This document shows positions 24,056-32,064 of a DNA stretch of 51,455 nt, piece after piece. Source of the stretch: Bdellovibrionales bacterium CG10_big_fil_rev_8_21_14_0_10_45_34 (GTDB lineage: Bacteria > Bdellovibrionota > Bdellovibrionia > Bdellovibrionales > 1-14-0-10-45-34); NCBI GenBank assembly GCA_002778785.1, contig PEZS01000001.1:415688-467142 (forward strand), read 5' to 3'. A program made the position numbers and the translations under genes. Each line of letters begins with the position of its first letter. The first letter of the stretch is position 1. The notes beneath the pieces were generated by a model that saw only the letters and a list, made by a program, of their open reading frames with translations, ran no database searches and was not told the origin of the DNA.

Positions 24056-25776
24056 GGATCTACCTCGCCAATCAAACGGAAATCCTTCGGAAAGATGTCC
24101 GGTATGCGAGAGAGATTTCCGCCAAGCGTAGAAACGCTTAATTCATGCGCCCAAAACTGTTCGGGACTTTCGCTATTCTCTGGCGAACTTCGATAAACAA
24201 CAAGGAGTCGGTTTTCGTCGGCACGTTTTCCAAAAATGTTGGGTTTCCCAGACTTTAGTGGCATTCGCTGTAGGTCGAGTTGCCAAGCTTCTTGGTTTTG
24301 AGGGCAATCGTCGGCGCTTTCAATACGGCTCTCTGAGTACAAAATTCTGTCATAATCGGCGCTTTCAGGAAAATCGACGGGAGTACCTTCAGCTATCTCC
24401 TGTTGATTCGTTCTGCCATCGCCATCGAGATCGAAATTCTTGTCATTCAGATTGGCCTGCGTATTTCGAATCACTTCGACGTAGTCAACAATGGAGTCTC
24501 CATCATGATCAACAGAGGTCTCGCCTGGCGCCAAGCCCAATGCTCTCTGATCGCAAGACGTCAGTTTGAACGGTGTCGCTTGCTTGGCCTCTTCTAAACA
24601 CTGAGCTTTATCAAGTCCGCTTAAGCAAATTGATGGCCCGCCGAGGTCATTGCAAATTTTATCGAGAATTCCATGGGTTCGAGGATTTTCAGGAAGATAT
24701 CCCAATGCATCTTCATCTGAATCGGCAAGCCCATCTGAGTCCGAGTCGGGTACTTGACCACCTTTGGTCGGTATAAGATTTAGATTCAAAACAAGGAGAT
24801 TCTGTTTTCTGTAGCGCACAAGAGACGGAGCCGAGGCATACTCACAAAGTTTAACTTCGTTCAGCTTCTGCGCGAAGAGTGGCGCTTCGACTCCTCCGGC
24901 TTGAGAGATGTCCTCTAAAATCCTTGCAGCATCTTCATTTTGCTCTCTAGTATTGCCGTAAAAAATCGGCTGAATTTTTAATGTAGCCTGTGAAAGTTCA
25001 GCTTCTGCGCGAGTTTTTTCTATTTGATTTGTGTAGCACGAACTATCCTTAGGGTCGATAGGTGTGCCAAAGGGGCCGCCCGTGCAATCTGTTCGAGTCG
25101 GCTCGCCATCTGTGACAAAGAAAACCTGGTAATTACGGTTAGTTCCGACATTATTTCGAAGGTCTGCTTTAATAACGCGATCAATACAGCTGAGCGCCCT
25201 AGAGTAATTTGTTTCTCGCATATCGAACTGCTGGTAAGGATTGTCCTTATAACTCTGAAGATTTGCCTCCTGAGCGGAGCGAAGTACCTTAGCCGCCGTT
25301 AGCGCATCTTTTGCATTGTCGATAAATGTTTCGGAGCACGACTCAACCCCGGCGCTTGAGAAAGTAAAATTTGAAAAACCAACAATGGCATAGCGATTTC
25401 GGGTTTGCTGAGAACCGCAAGATTGGATAAATTCTTCGATCGCTTGAAAGCGCTGGCCCTCATTATCAGTACCCGTTGAAGGGTCAAAAGAGTTTTGCCC
25501 GGTCTGCCCATCGACTTTAATGCTTCCAATATTAGACATACTCATGTCGACAACAAAAATAAGATTTAAAGGTGACCCCGCAGCCACACCTGGCTGAGAG
25601 CAGTAAGTTGCTTTAGAAGTTGTTGCCGCACTTACTGGCGCGGCTGTTTCAAGCCTGGCTCGACTACAACCAACGAGCGCCAAACCAATTAGGCAGCCTG
25701 CAAATAGTCGACCGCTTGAAGCAACGTAATGCGTGAAAATACTTTTTGAACCTATGAGAGCCGGATGTTTTCTCAT
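24052..25776 (-). CDS. VWA-domain lipoprotein with calcium (TSP3-like) repeats, second of pair
   Basis: The protein has 574 residues. The N-terminus has a signal segment ending in the lipobox LALVGC. The VWA domain begins with LIFVVDMSMSN, a MIDAS with the first Ser conserved, and contains FFVTDGEP. The second half has Asp-rich calcium-binding repeats of the thrombospondin-3 type (PDSDSDGLADSDEDALGY, VDHDGDSIVDYVEVI, NFDLDGDGRTNQQEI). Such proteins are surface or periplasmic adhesins held rigid by calcium. Start and stop overlap both neighbours by four bases, so translation is coupled on both sides. Confidence 0.82.
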   Translation of the reverse strand: MRKHPALIGSKSIFTHYVASSGRLFAGCLIGLALVGCSRARLETAAPVSAATTSKATYCSQPGVAAGSPLNLIFVVDMSMSNIGSIKVDGQTGQNSFDPSTGTDNEGQRFQAIEEFIQSCGSQQTRNRYAIVGFSNFTFSSAGVESCSETFIDNAKDALTAAKVLRSAQEANLQSYKDNPYQQFDMRETNYSRALSCIDRVIKADLRNNVGTNRNYQVFFVTDGEPTRTDCTGGPFGTPIDPKDSSCYTNQIEKTRAEAELSQATLKIQPIFYGNTREQNEDAARILEDISQAGGVEAPLFAQKLNEVKLCEYASAPSLVRYRKQNLLVLNLNLIPTKGGQVPDSDSDGLADSDEDALGYLPENPRTHGILDKICNDLGGPSICLSGLDKAQCLEEAKQATPFKLTSCDQRALGLAPGETSVDHDGDSIVDYVEVIRNTQANLNDKNFDLDGDGRTNQQEIAEGTPVDFPESADYDRILYSESRIESADDCPQNQEAWQLDLQRMPLKSGKPNIFGKRADENRLLVVYRSSPENSESPEQFWAHELSVSTLGGNLSRIPDIFPKDFRLIGEVDP

Positions 25777-27731
25777 TTGAAACCCCGCTTGAAGGCATCG
25801 ACGCTTTCAATGGGATCTCTAACAGGAATGTATCTTAGCTTGGATATATCGATCTTGAGATTCTGAAACTGGTCATTTGTAGGAGTTGGAATTGTGTGGA
25901 GCGACCAGAGCATCCGGTTGTTACTAGTGGCTTCAGAAATTCGGGCCAGAATAAGTAGTCGGTTGCCTCCGTCGAGCGTGACACCAAGAAGCTGATCACC
26001 ACGAGCAATTAGATCCTCGGCTCCTTTTCTAGAACTTCTGAAAAGTTTTGGTGTCTTAGGCGCGACAGTAAAAAGTAAGTCTTTAACCGGAGCACTATCG
26101 AGAGTCACATCATAGCCTTCAACCTGAACCTGTGTGCCATCATCTCGAGTTTCATTTTTGGTGCCCAATCTTTTTCTTGATAAAACTGTCTTGTATTCTG
26201 GTTTTAAGGCACCAACGTCATGATGGGGCATAAGGTTTTGAGCAAAATTTCTTAAGTTAGACAAGCCATCACTGTTGCTATCTTCTACCGAGTCATCCTT
26301 GCGTAGAAAATGTGAATAAATAACTTCAAGACCATCTGGAATGCCGTCGTTGTCTGTGTCGAAATCAAGCGGACTAAGCCCCAAGATAATTTCTTCGCAT
26401 TGGTTAAGTCCGTCACCATCGACGTCTAGTTCAGGATCACAGTCATTGGGCTGCAAAGGCCGAGCGCAAATCCCCGCATACTCTTGTTTCACGGCTATAA
26501 TGTCTAAGCACTTCCCGTTTCCGCTTCTAGGATTGAGTGGATCTGTACCGAATTTCTCTTCTTGATAGTCAAAAAGTCCGTCAGCGTCGCTATCAATAGA
26601 AAGCCTTTCAAATTCATCAAGTCTTACATGAAGATTAAGCGCATACATTTCTACAAGCTTGACATTTTCAACCCCTGGCTGACTTGAAATGATGTCAAAT
26701 GGCACTTTCTCACTATTGAGCACATAACTTTTAAGCTCTGGCAAACGTCCGCTAAGAGCAGTTAGATAATTCCGATCCGGCAGCAAATCCTCTTGAGGCA
26801 TATTTTCTGGATGTAACTGGATTAGGTCTAGTTGAACCCGTCCTTCACCCAGGATCAAAGGCAGATTCAATAAAGTAGAAAAGCTCTGCGAGATGGCTTC
26901 AATAGTATTTTCGTCAGGCTCTCCCCAATAGTCCTTTAGTTTGTTCAAATCGGCGCTGCAAGCTTTGTTACATGCTGTTGTGTCAGTCAAGCACGTCAAT
27001 GGACACTCTCGAAGTTCAAATGCCGTCTGAAAGTTTTCTTTAATGGGAGTTGGGACGCCATCTGTCAGAGCAACTACCCTGTAGGATGTTGCATGAAGTT
27101 TGCCCTGCGCTTGAATTTCTTTCATATTTTTAAGTAAAAGTTCACTGAGTAGCTGGAGTTTCCTAGCCGGTACAGAGGTACCCATATACTGATTTGCGCC
27201 CGCAGATCGAGAAGCACTCAAATCTTTTTGATGCTCGTCGCGTAGTTTAACAAGCTGGTCTCTCGCCTGCGAAAGATCGACAAAACTAACCGGGGGGTCT
27301 TGAACTTCGCGGCGAGTTTCGTATACACCGCCGGTGAAAGGCACCAAAGCTATCATAACGTCAGCATCGCGCTTAAATTGATTCTCAATTTGATTCAGCC
27401 AAGTTGAGACGGCATCTAAGCGATGTGCCATCGGGTCAACTCCTTTGTCCTGAGCGCAAGGTGCGCCAGGCACGGCGGGCATAATGCCGTCAACATCAGT
27501 TGCACAAGGCTCTGAAACCATTGAGAAAGACATATCGATAAAGAAAACAAAACGGCGCGGGCCCTCTAATGGCTCTGGAGCGGTTAAATAAAACGGACTT
27601 TCGGCAGAGACCGTTTCAACTCTTTGAAATGTCTCAGAAAGGCGAACTTTGGAACAACCAACAAAACCAACAAAGAGTGCCGGAGAAAGTGTGATCATCA
27701 ATGTCTTATTGATTAGATTGAATTGTGCCAT
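25773..27731 (-). CDS. VWA-domain lipoprotein with calcium (TSP3-like) repeats, first of pair
   Basis: The protein has 652 residues. A signal segment ends in the lipobox VGFVGC. The VWA domain starts with FVFFIDMSFSM (MIDAS DxSxS) and contains VVALTDGVP. A Cys-rich insert (RECPLTCLTDTTACNKAC) lies within the domain. Three calcium-repeat stretches follow: IDSDADGLFDYQEEKFGTDP, LDVDGDGLNQCEEIILGL and FDTDNDGIPDGLEV. It is the paralogue of the downstream lipoprotein and is probably the first gene of its operon. No strong ribosome binding site was seen before the ATG at 27731. Confidence 0.82.
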   Translation of the reverse strand: MAQFNLINKTLMITLSPALFVGFVGCSKVRLSETFQRVETVSAESPFYLTAPEPLEGPRRFVFFIDMSFSMVSEPCATDVDGIMPAVPGAPCAQDKGVDPMAHRLDAVSTWLNQIENQFKRDADVMIALVPFTGGVYETRREVQDPPVSFVDLSQARDQLVKLRDEHQKDLSASRSAGANQYMGTSVPARKLQLLSELLLKNMKEIQAQGKLHATSYRVVALTDGVPTPIKENFQTAFELRECPLTCLTDTTACNKACSADLNKLKDYWGEPDENTIEAISQSFSTLLNLPLILGEGRVQLDLIQLHPENMPQEDLLPDRNYLTALSGRLPELKSYVLNSEKVPFDIISSQPGVENVKLVEMYALNLHVRLDEFERLSIDSDADGLFDYQEEKFGTDPLNPRSGNGKCLDIIAVKQEYAGICARPLQPNDCDPELDVDGDGLNQCEEIILGLSPLDFDTDNDGIPDGLEVIYSHFLRKDDSVEDSNSDGLSNLRNFAQNLMPHHDVGALKPEYKTVLSRKRLGTKNETRDDGTQVQVEGYDVTLDSAPVKDLLFTVAPKTPKLFRSSRKGAEDLIARGDQLLGVTLDGGNRLLILARISEATSNNRMLWSLHTIPTPTNDQFQNLKIDISKLRYIPVRDPIESVDAFKRGFK

Positions 27732-27971
27732 TCAAGAGTCTTTCGGAGTTACAGCAAGACAATATAAGTCTGTAGAAAGTTGTCGAAATGCTTAACTGGA
27801 CTCAGCGAAGGTCGCTCAAGATATCGACAAATTATAAAACAAAAATCTCGCGAGAGAAAAATCCGACGGGAAAAGTAAACTGAATTCAGTTTTTTTGTCG
27901 CCTGAATAGCAAGGAAATTTCGTGGGGTTTAATGCACGCATAGTAATACCATGTATTTTCGATGCCTTAGA

Positions 27972-27999
27972 TGTTTCACTTATATCTAAAAGTGAAACA
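27972..27999. repeat. 10-bp perfect inverted repeat, operator-like
   Basis: TGTTTCACTT (27972-27981) and AAGTGAAACA (27990-27999) are exact reverse complements with an 8-base spacer, a geometry usual for dimeric helix-turn-helix regulators. The half-site core AGTGAAACA also occurs once in the gap upstream of the gliding motor genes (14782-14790). Confidence 0.55.
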
Positions 28000-28114
28000 C
28001 GGATTCAAAAAAGGGGGGTCCCAAGGTACCTTTGCTGAATACTACGTTTGCCAGCAGAGAAGAAATAGATGCCTAAAACTATTTAATTCTATTTCACCTC
28101 GCTTAAGATAGTAT

Positions 28115-28143
28115 TTTACATGATGTCTGTCGTATTTCACAAT
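28115..28143 (+). promoter_or_regulatory. Candidate promoter of the tail-anchored HTH gene
   Basis: TTTACA (28115-28120), 17 bases, CACAAT (28138-28143) lies about 78 bases before the chosen start at 28221. Both boxes match sigma70 consensus only in part. Confidence 0.4.
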
Positions 28144-28220
28144 ATTACTTTAGGTTGGCTTACGAGCTTTTCGGTTGAAAGAGCGCCGAAATGAATCGTA
28201 TTTTAAGAATTGGGGGAGAA

Positions 28221-28691
28221 ATGCAAAATAGGGTGGAATATCAGGCTGAAATCGACTGGATAAAAAAGAAACACGGAAACCTCGAAGAAATCCGAGCCAA
28301 GCTGGCAATGAGCAAGCGCCAGGTGTCACGCCTTTTATTGGTCGACCCATCTGCATGGTCGAGATGGGTAAAGGCCGGCGACAATGCTCCACCTCATGTT
28401 TACCGCATGCTAGACTGGTACCTTCGCTTAGAAGAGAAGGATCCCATGCTCACAAAGATGGAGTTTGATCTTCGTAAATACACAGAGTCTTTAAGCCAGC
28501 GGTTTTTTGATCGAAAAAAGCTGGAGTTTCAGGAAGAGCCATCGGCTAGTTTTGATGAAGTTAGTCGATTAAACCGAGAGATCGACGGACTAAAGCGTCG
28601 CACTGAGACTCTTCAAAAGCGAAGCGGCATTCTATTGATACTCATTGGAATTCAACTGGCCTTTGGGATTTATATCCTGATCAACAACTAG
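28221..28691 (+). CDS. HTH protein with coiled coil and C-terminal membrane anchor
   Basis: The protein of about 156 residues starts with a short helix-turn-helix-like region (IRAKLAMSKRQVSRLLLVDP followed by SAWSRWVKAG). Next comes a charged region with a predicted coiled coil (VSRLNREIDGLKRRTETLQK), and the end is a single hydrophobic helix (GILLILIGIQLAFGIYILIN). The topology is therefore tail-anchored, with the DNA-binding-like part in the cytoplasm. ATG 28221 is chosen because GGGGGAG lies just upstream; the listed frame opens at 28191. The target is unknown. It is divergent from the VWA operon, whose regulator it could be. Confidence 0.65.
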   Translation: MQNRVEYQAEIDWIKKKHGNLEEIRAKLAMSKRQVSRLLLVDPSAWSRWVKAGDNAPPHVYRMLDWYLRLEEKDPMLTKMEFDLRKYTESLSQRFFDRKKLEFQEEPSASFDEVSRLNREIDGLKRRTETLQKRSGILLILIGIQLAFGIYILINN

Positions 28692-28723
28692 CTGTGTTTA
28701 CAATGACATCAAAACTAAGCCAC

Positions 28724-28744
28724 CTGCCTAAAATTGTTAGGCAG
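28724..28744 (+). terminator. Hairpin after the HTH gene
   Basis: CTGCCTAA-AATTG-TTAGGCAG is a perfect 8-base-pair stem with a 5-base loop, 33 bases after the stop codon. It lacks a T tract on the plus strand (TCCCTG follows), so termination would be weak or factor-dependent. Confidence 0.5.
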
Positions 28745-28874
28745 TCCCTGAAGCAAATACAATCAAGCAAATGTGGATTTAAATACCATCTTTTGACTGC
28801 TAAAATTCATTGAACGCTGAAGGTCCTATACAACATTTCGGAAACCCGAATGAATATGAGGCTAGTGGCTCTTT

Positions 28875-29671
28875 ATGAATCCCATCACACTTAAGTCTTT
28901 TGTCCTGCTCGCGGTCTATCTATCCTTGGTGGATGCTTACAGCGGCACCGATGAAAAAAAATCTTACTCTTGCCTGGGTGAACATGCCGCGTCCGCCTCG
29001 ACCTTTGATCTTAGCGAGCTTGCTGATCTCAAGGCACTCGGACGTCTTATAAAAGTATCCGCAGACTCGTTTGAGATTCAGTCAGTGGCGAAGTTTGATT
29101 TGCAGGTTTTCGCCTCGGACGATGTGTCTATTACTGCTATTGGTACCCCATCAGAGATCCTTTCTGGAAAAGCAAGAATAGAGAATGATTTGCGAGCCGA
29201 CGATCTGACTCAAATTTGGATCAACTCACAAATAAACGAGTCAATTTTGAAACCACATATCTGCCTCAAAAAGCTTGCAGAGCGATGTCAGAGTTTGAAA
29301 ATCAAGTGTTAATTGACAGTAGCTTTACGGATGACGAGGACGAAATCGACACCGGCTCAGTCACGCTAACCTACAGTCGACCGACGTCAGTTCATCCTGA
29401 TTTTGTCAAAAAATTTGCAGCTGGGTGGCCGCAGTTTTCCTTTACGGGACGTTTGGGATTGCCTTTTGCTTCGCTTTTTTCAACTAAACACAGCAAAGAC
29501 TCTCTGCCGCTGCCAAAAGACTGGAAGAAAACTGTGGAAAGACTTGCCCAACCTGGTAAAAGCCAAGTTGTTAACCTCACCATGAATTCAGAATACGAGT
29601 TTGGCTGCGAAAGTGGTCTTGTAAAAGATTCCGACGTCGAAGAGGATTCTGACGAAGAAATTGAAGACTAA
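28875..29671 (+). pseudogene. Secreted protein gene split by a -1 frameshift (or recoded)
   Basis: The first frame (28875-29312) starts with a signal peptide (MNPITLKSFVLLAVYLSLVDA) and ends after ERCQSLKIKC. The second frame (open across 29216-29671) continues with MSEFENQVLIDSSFTDDEDE and ends in an acidic tail (DSDVEEDSDEEIED), but has no ribosome binding site or signal peptide of its own. Joined, they give one secreted protein of about 265 residues with similar composition in both halves. Inside the overlap lies CAAAAAG (29267-29273), read as AAA-AAG in the first frame, a possible slippery site. A point deletion is the simpler explanation. The family is not recognised. Confidence 0.5.
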
Positions 29672-29773
29672 TCTGCCAATGCTGCACTGTTCACGGTCTT
29701 AAAGCCTGCAATCGCTTTCCAAACCGATGAAATTCTATTAGCATTCTCGGGCACTTAGACGGGAGTTAATAAA

Positions 29774-31771
29774 ATGAATCGATTCGGCTCAGTATTCGCA
29801 ACTCTTCAAAAAGTGGGACAGTCCTTAATGGTCCCAGTATCTGTACTCCCAGCGGCTGGATTGCTAGTTGCTTTAGGTCGCCTTTTAACGGATTTTGCAG
29901 AGTCATCTGGAGCCGAAGCTGGCTCCCTAATCCATGCAATCGGCCAGATTTGCTTTAGTGGCGGTTTGGCAATATTCGAACAGTTGCCAGTCGTTTTTGC
30001 CATAGGCGTAGCCATAGGATTCACCGGAGGCGCGGGCGTAGCAGGTTTAGCCTCCGTCGTCGGATATTTCACGATGGTCAATGTTCTCAAAGTCGTCGGC
30101 ACTGAAAGAGGTCTTGAGCAAGCCATCAACACGGGCGTCTTCGGCGGAATCATCATTGGTCTGCTATCTGCGCGCCTCTATACTAAATACCATCAGACCC
30201 GCCTACACCCTGTATTCGGTTTTTTCGCTGGCAAAAGATTAGTGCCAATCATTACAGCAGCCCTTGCGATAGTCGTGGCGTTAGCGCTAGGATTTGTTTG
30301 GCCTCCTATTCAAGACGCCATCAATTCTTTCGGGCAATTCGTCATGGGCTCAGATTTTGGTCCAGCATTTTATGCGGCGGGCAAGAGGCTGCTAATCCCA
30401 GTTGGGCTTCATCACGTTTACTATCCCCCATTTCTCTATGAATTTGGGGAGTACATGACTCAAGCCGGTCAAATGGTGAAGGGCGAAACAGCTCGCTATT
30501 TTGCTGGCGATCCGACAGCGGGAAGATTTATGGCCAGTGAGTTTCCGATCATGCTTTTTGGTTTGCCTGCCGCGACACTCGCTATGTATTTAAGAGCCAA
30601 ACCAGCACGAAAAAAAGCCGTCGCAGGCGTGATGTTTTCAGCAGCCTTAACCTCTATTATTACGGGCATTACCGAGCCTATTGAGTTCGCATTTATATTT
30701 GTTGCACCCGTTCTTTATCTATTTCACGTTGCTGCAGCATTCGCCTCAGGCTTGCTCACCGCTGCTTTTGATATTCATTTGGGTTACACCTTCTCGGCAT
30801 CACTCATTGATTACGTGATAGGATTTTTTAACCAGCACAACAGTCTTTATCTATGGATAGTTGTCGGCCCGGCTATCTTTGCCCTCTACTTTGGCGTTTT
30901 CTATTGGTTGATCAAAGCGTTGGACCTTAAAACTCCCGGCAGAGAAGACGAGACTTTAACAGAAGACGTCGAAGCCATCGATACTCGAGATCGCTCAGCA
31001 AAAGCTGTAGGAGTTCTCGAGGCGCTTGGAGGGCCTTCAAACCTAAAACACATTGACGCTTGTATCACACGGCTGCGCTTACAAGTGAATAATCCTGCGA
31101 AGGTAAATAAAGAAGCACTTAAAAGCCTTGGAGCAACTGGCACAATGGATGCGGGCGGCGGAAATATTCAAGTGGTTTTTGGCGTCGAGTCGGATCATTT
31201 GAAAGATGAAATTCAGCGGATCATAAGTGATGGACCTCAATTGTCTCAGACTGTTAGCAGCGGTAGTGAGAATAAAACGCAGACTTTCTCTCGGCCCACG
31301 CCAAGTGCAAGACTTGATATAGAAACTATATTTGCACCGATGCGAGGGCGCGTGATTAGAATGTCTGATGTTCCTGACGAGACTTTCTCGCAAAAGATTT
31401 TAGGAGAGGGCATCGCCATAGAGCCAGTTAATGGTGAGGTCTTTGCTCCTGTTACAGGCGTTGTTTCGCAGATGTTTCGCACCGGACATGCCATCGGATT
31501 CACCTCGGAGTCGGGCTTAGAAGTGCTCGTTCACGTCGGAATCGATACCGTAAAGCTCAATGGCGAAGGTTTTAACCCCCTTATCAAAAAGGGAGATGCT
31601 GTCACGGCCGGCGATTTGATTTTGAAGTTCGACCTTGCAAAGATTTCGCAGAAGGCAAAATCGACGATAACGCCCATCGTTATTACCAACATGGGGCTTG
31701 TAAAATCCATCGACTTTACGAAATCTGGCAGCGTTAAAGAAAATGAAAAACTAATGGAAATCCAACTTTAA
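29774..31771 (+). CDS. nagE: PTS enzyme IICBA, N-acetylglucosamine/glucose type
   Basis: This 665-residue fused sugar permease-kinase takes up and phosphorylates a hexose, probably N-acetylglucosamine. The EIIC domain covers about residues 1-390 with many membrane helices (VPVSVLPAAGLLVALGRLL, GITEPIEFAFIFVAPVLY). EIIB follows with the phosphocysteine in IDACITRLRL (Cys430). EIIA of the glucose type ends the protein, with its active His in LEVLVHVGIDTV (His587). Domain order C-B-A is that of NagE; glucose specificity cannot be excluded from sequence alone. GGGAG precedes the ATG. HPr and enzyme I genes follow within 20 and 11 bases, so the operon encodes a complete phosphorelay. Confidence 0.88.
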   Translation: MNRFGSVFATLQKVGQSLMVPVSVLPAAGLLVALGRLLTDFAESSGAEAGSLIHAIGQICFSGGLAIFEQLPVVFAIGVAIGFTGGAGVAGLASVVGYFTMVNVLKVVGTERGLEQAINTGVFGGIIIGLLSARLYTKYHQTRLHPVFGFFAGKRLVPIITAALAIVVALALGFVWPPIQDAINSFGQFVMGSDFGPAFYAAGKRLLIPVGLHHVYYPPFLYEFGEYMTQAGQMVKGETARYFAGDPTAGRFMASEFPIMLFGLPAATLAMYLRAKPARKKAVAGVMFSAALTSIITGITEPIEFAFIFVAPVLYLFHVAAAFASGLLTAAFDIHLGYTFSASLIDYVIGFFNQHNSLYLWIVVGPAIFALYFGVFYWLIKALDLKTPGREDETLTEDVEAIDTRDRSAKAVGVLEALGGPSNLKHIDACITRLRLQVNNPAKVNKEALKSLGATGTMDAGGGNIQVVFGVESDHLKDEIQRIISDGPQLSQTVSSGSENKTQTFSRPTPSARLDIETIFAPMRGRVIRMSDVPDETFSQKILGEGIAIEPVNGEVFAPVTGVVSQMFRTGHAIGFTSESGLEVLVHVGIDTVKLNGEGFNPLIKKGDAVTAGDLILKFDLAKISQKAKSTITPIVITNMGLVKSIDFTKSGSVKENEKLMEIQL

Positions 31772-31790
31772 TCTAACGGGGGCGATAGTA

Positions 31791-32054
31791 TTGATCTCTC
31801 AAACTGTTACGTTAACGAATGAAACGGGTATGCACGCAAGACCAGCTGGAATTTTTGTCAAAGCGGCTTCGCAGTTTCAATCTGATATTAAAATCGAAGC
31901 AGCCGGACAAGTAGCCAATGGCAAGTCGATTATGAACCTCTTAGGACTTGGCCTAGAAAAAGGAATGAATTTTACGATTCAAGTCGATGGAGCCGACGAG
32001 GACGAGGCATTAAGTACCCTTGTCACTCTGATCCAAAAGCAATTCGAGGCATAG
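31791..32054 (+). CDS. ptsH: Phosphocarrier protein HPr
   Basis: This 87-residue cytoplasmic carrier passes phosphate from enzyme I to EIIA. The catalytic His15 lies in TGMHARPAG. The Ser46 region reads NGKSIMNLLGL, the form recognised by HPr kinase in species that have one. Length and fold signature are normal for the family. The start codon is TTG with GGGGG about ten bases upstream; no ATG occurs before residue 14, which would remove the active site. It lies between nagE and ptsI in one operon. Confidence 0.95.
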   Translation: MISQTVTLTNETGMHARPAGIFVKAASQFQSDIKIEAAGQVANGKSIMNLLGLGLEKGMNFTIQVDGADEDEALSTLVTLIQKQFEA

Positions 32055-32064
32055 AGACACTTAG

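Larger units (their letters stand above)
27732..28220. other. Divergent intergenic region with several palindromes
   Basis: This region separates the VWA operon (minus) from the HTH gene (plus). It holds the palindrome TCTCGCGAGA (27846-27855), a terminator-like AAACTG-AATT-CAGTTT followed by T (27877-27896), and a 10-base-pair inverted repeat TGTTTCACTT/AAGTGAAACA (27972-27999). A promoter-like pair for the HTH gene also lies here. No protein gene is supported. Confidence 0.55.
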
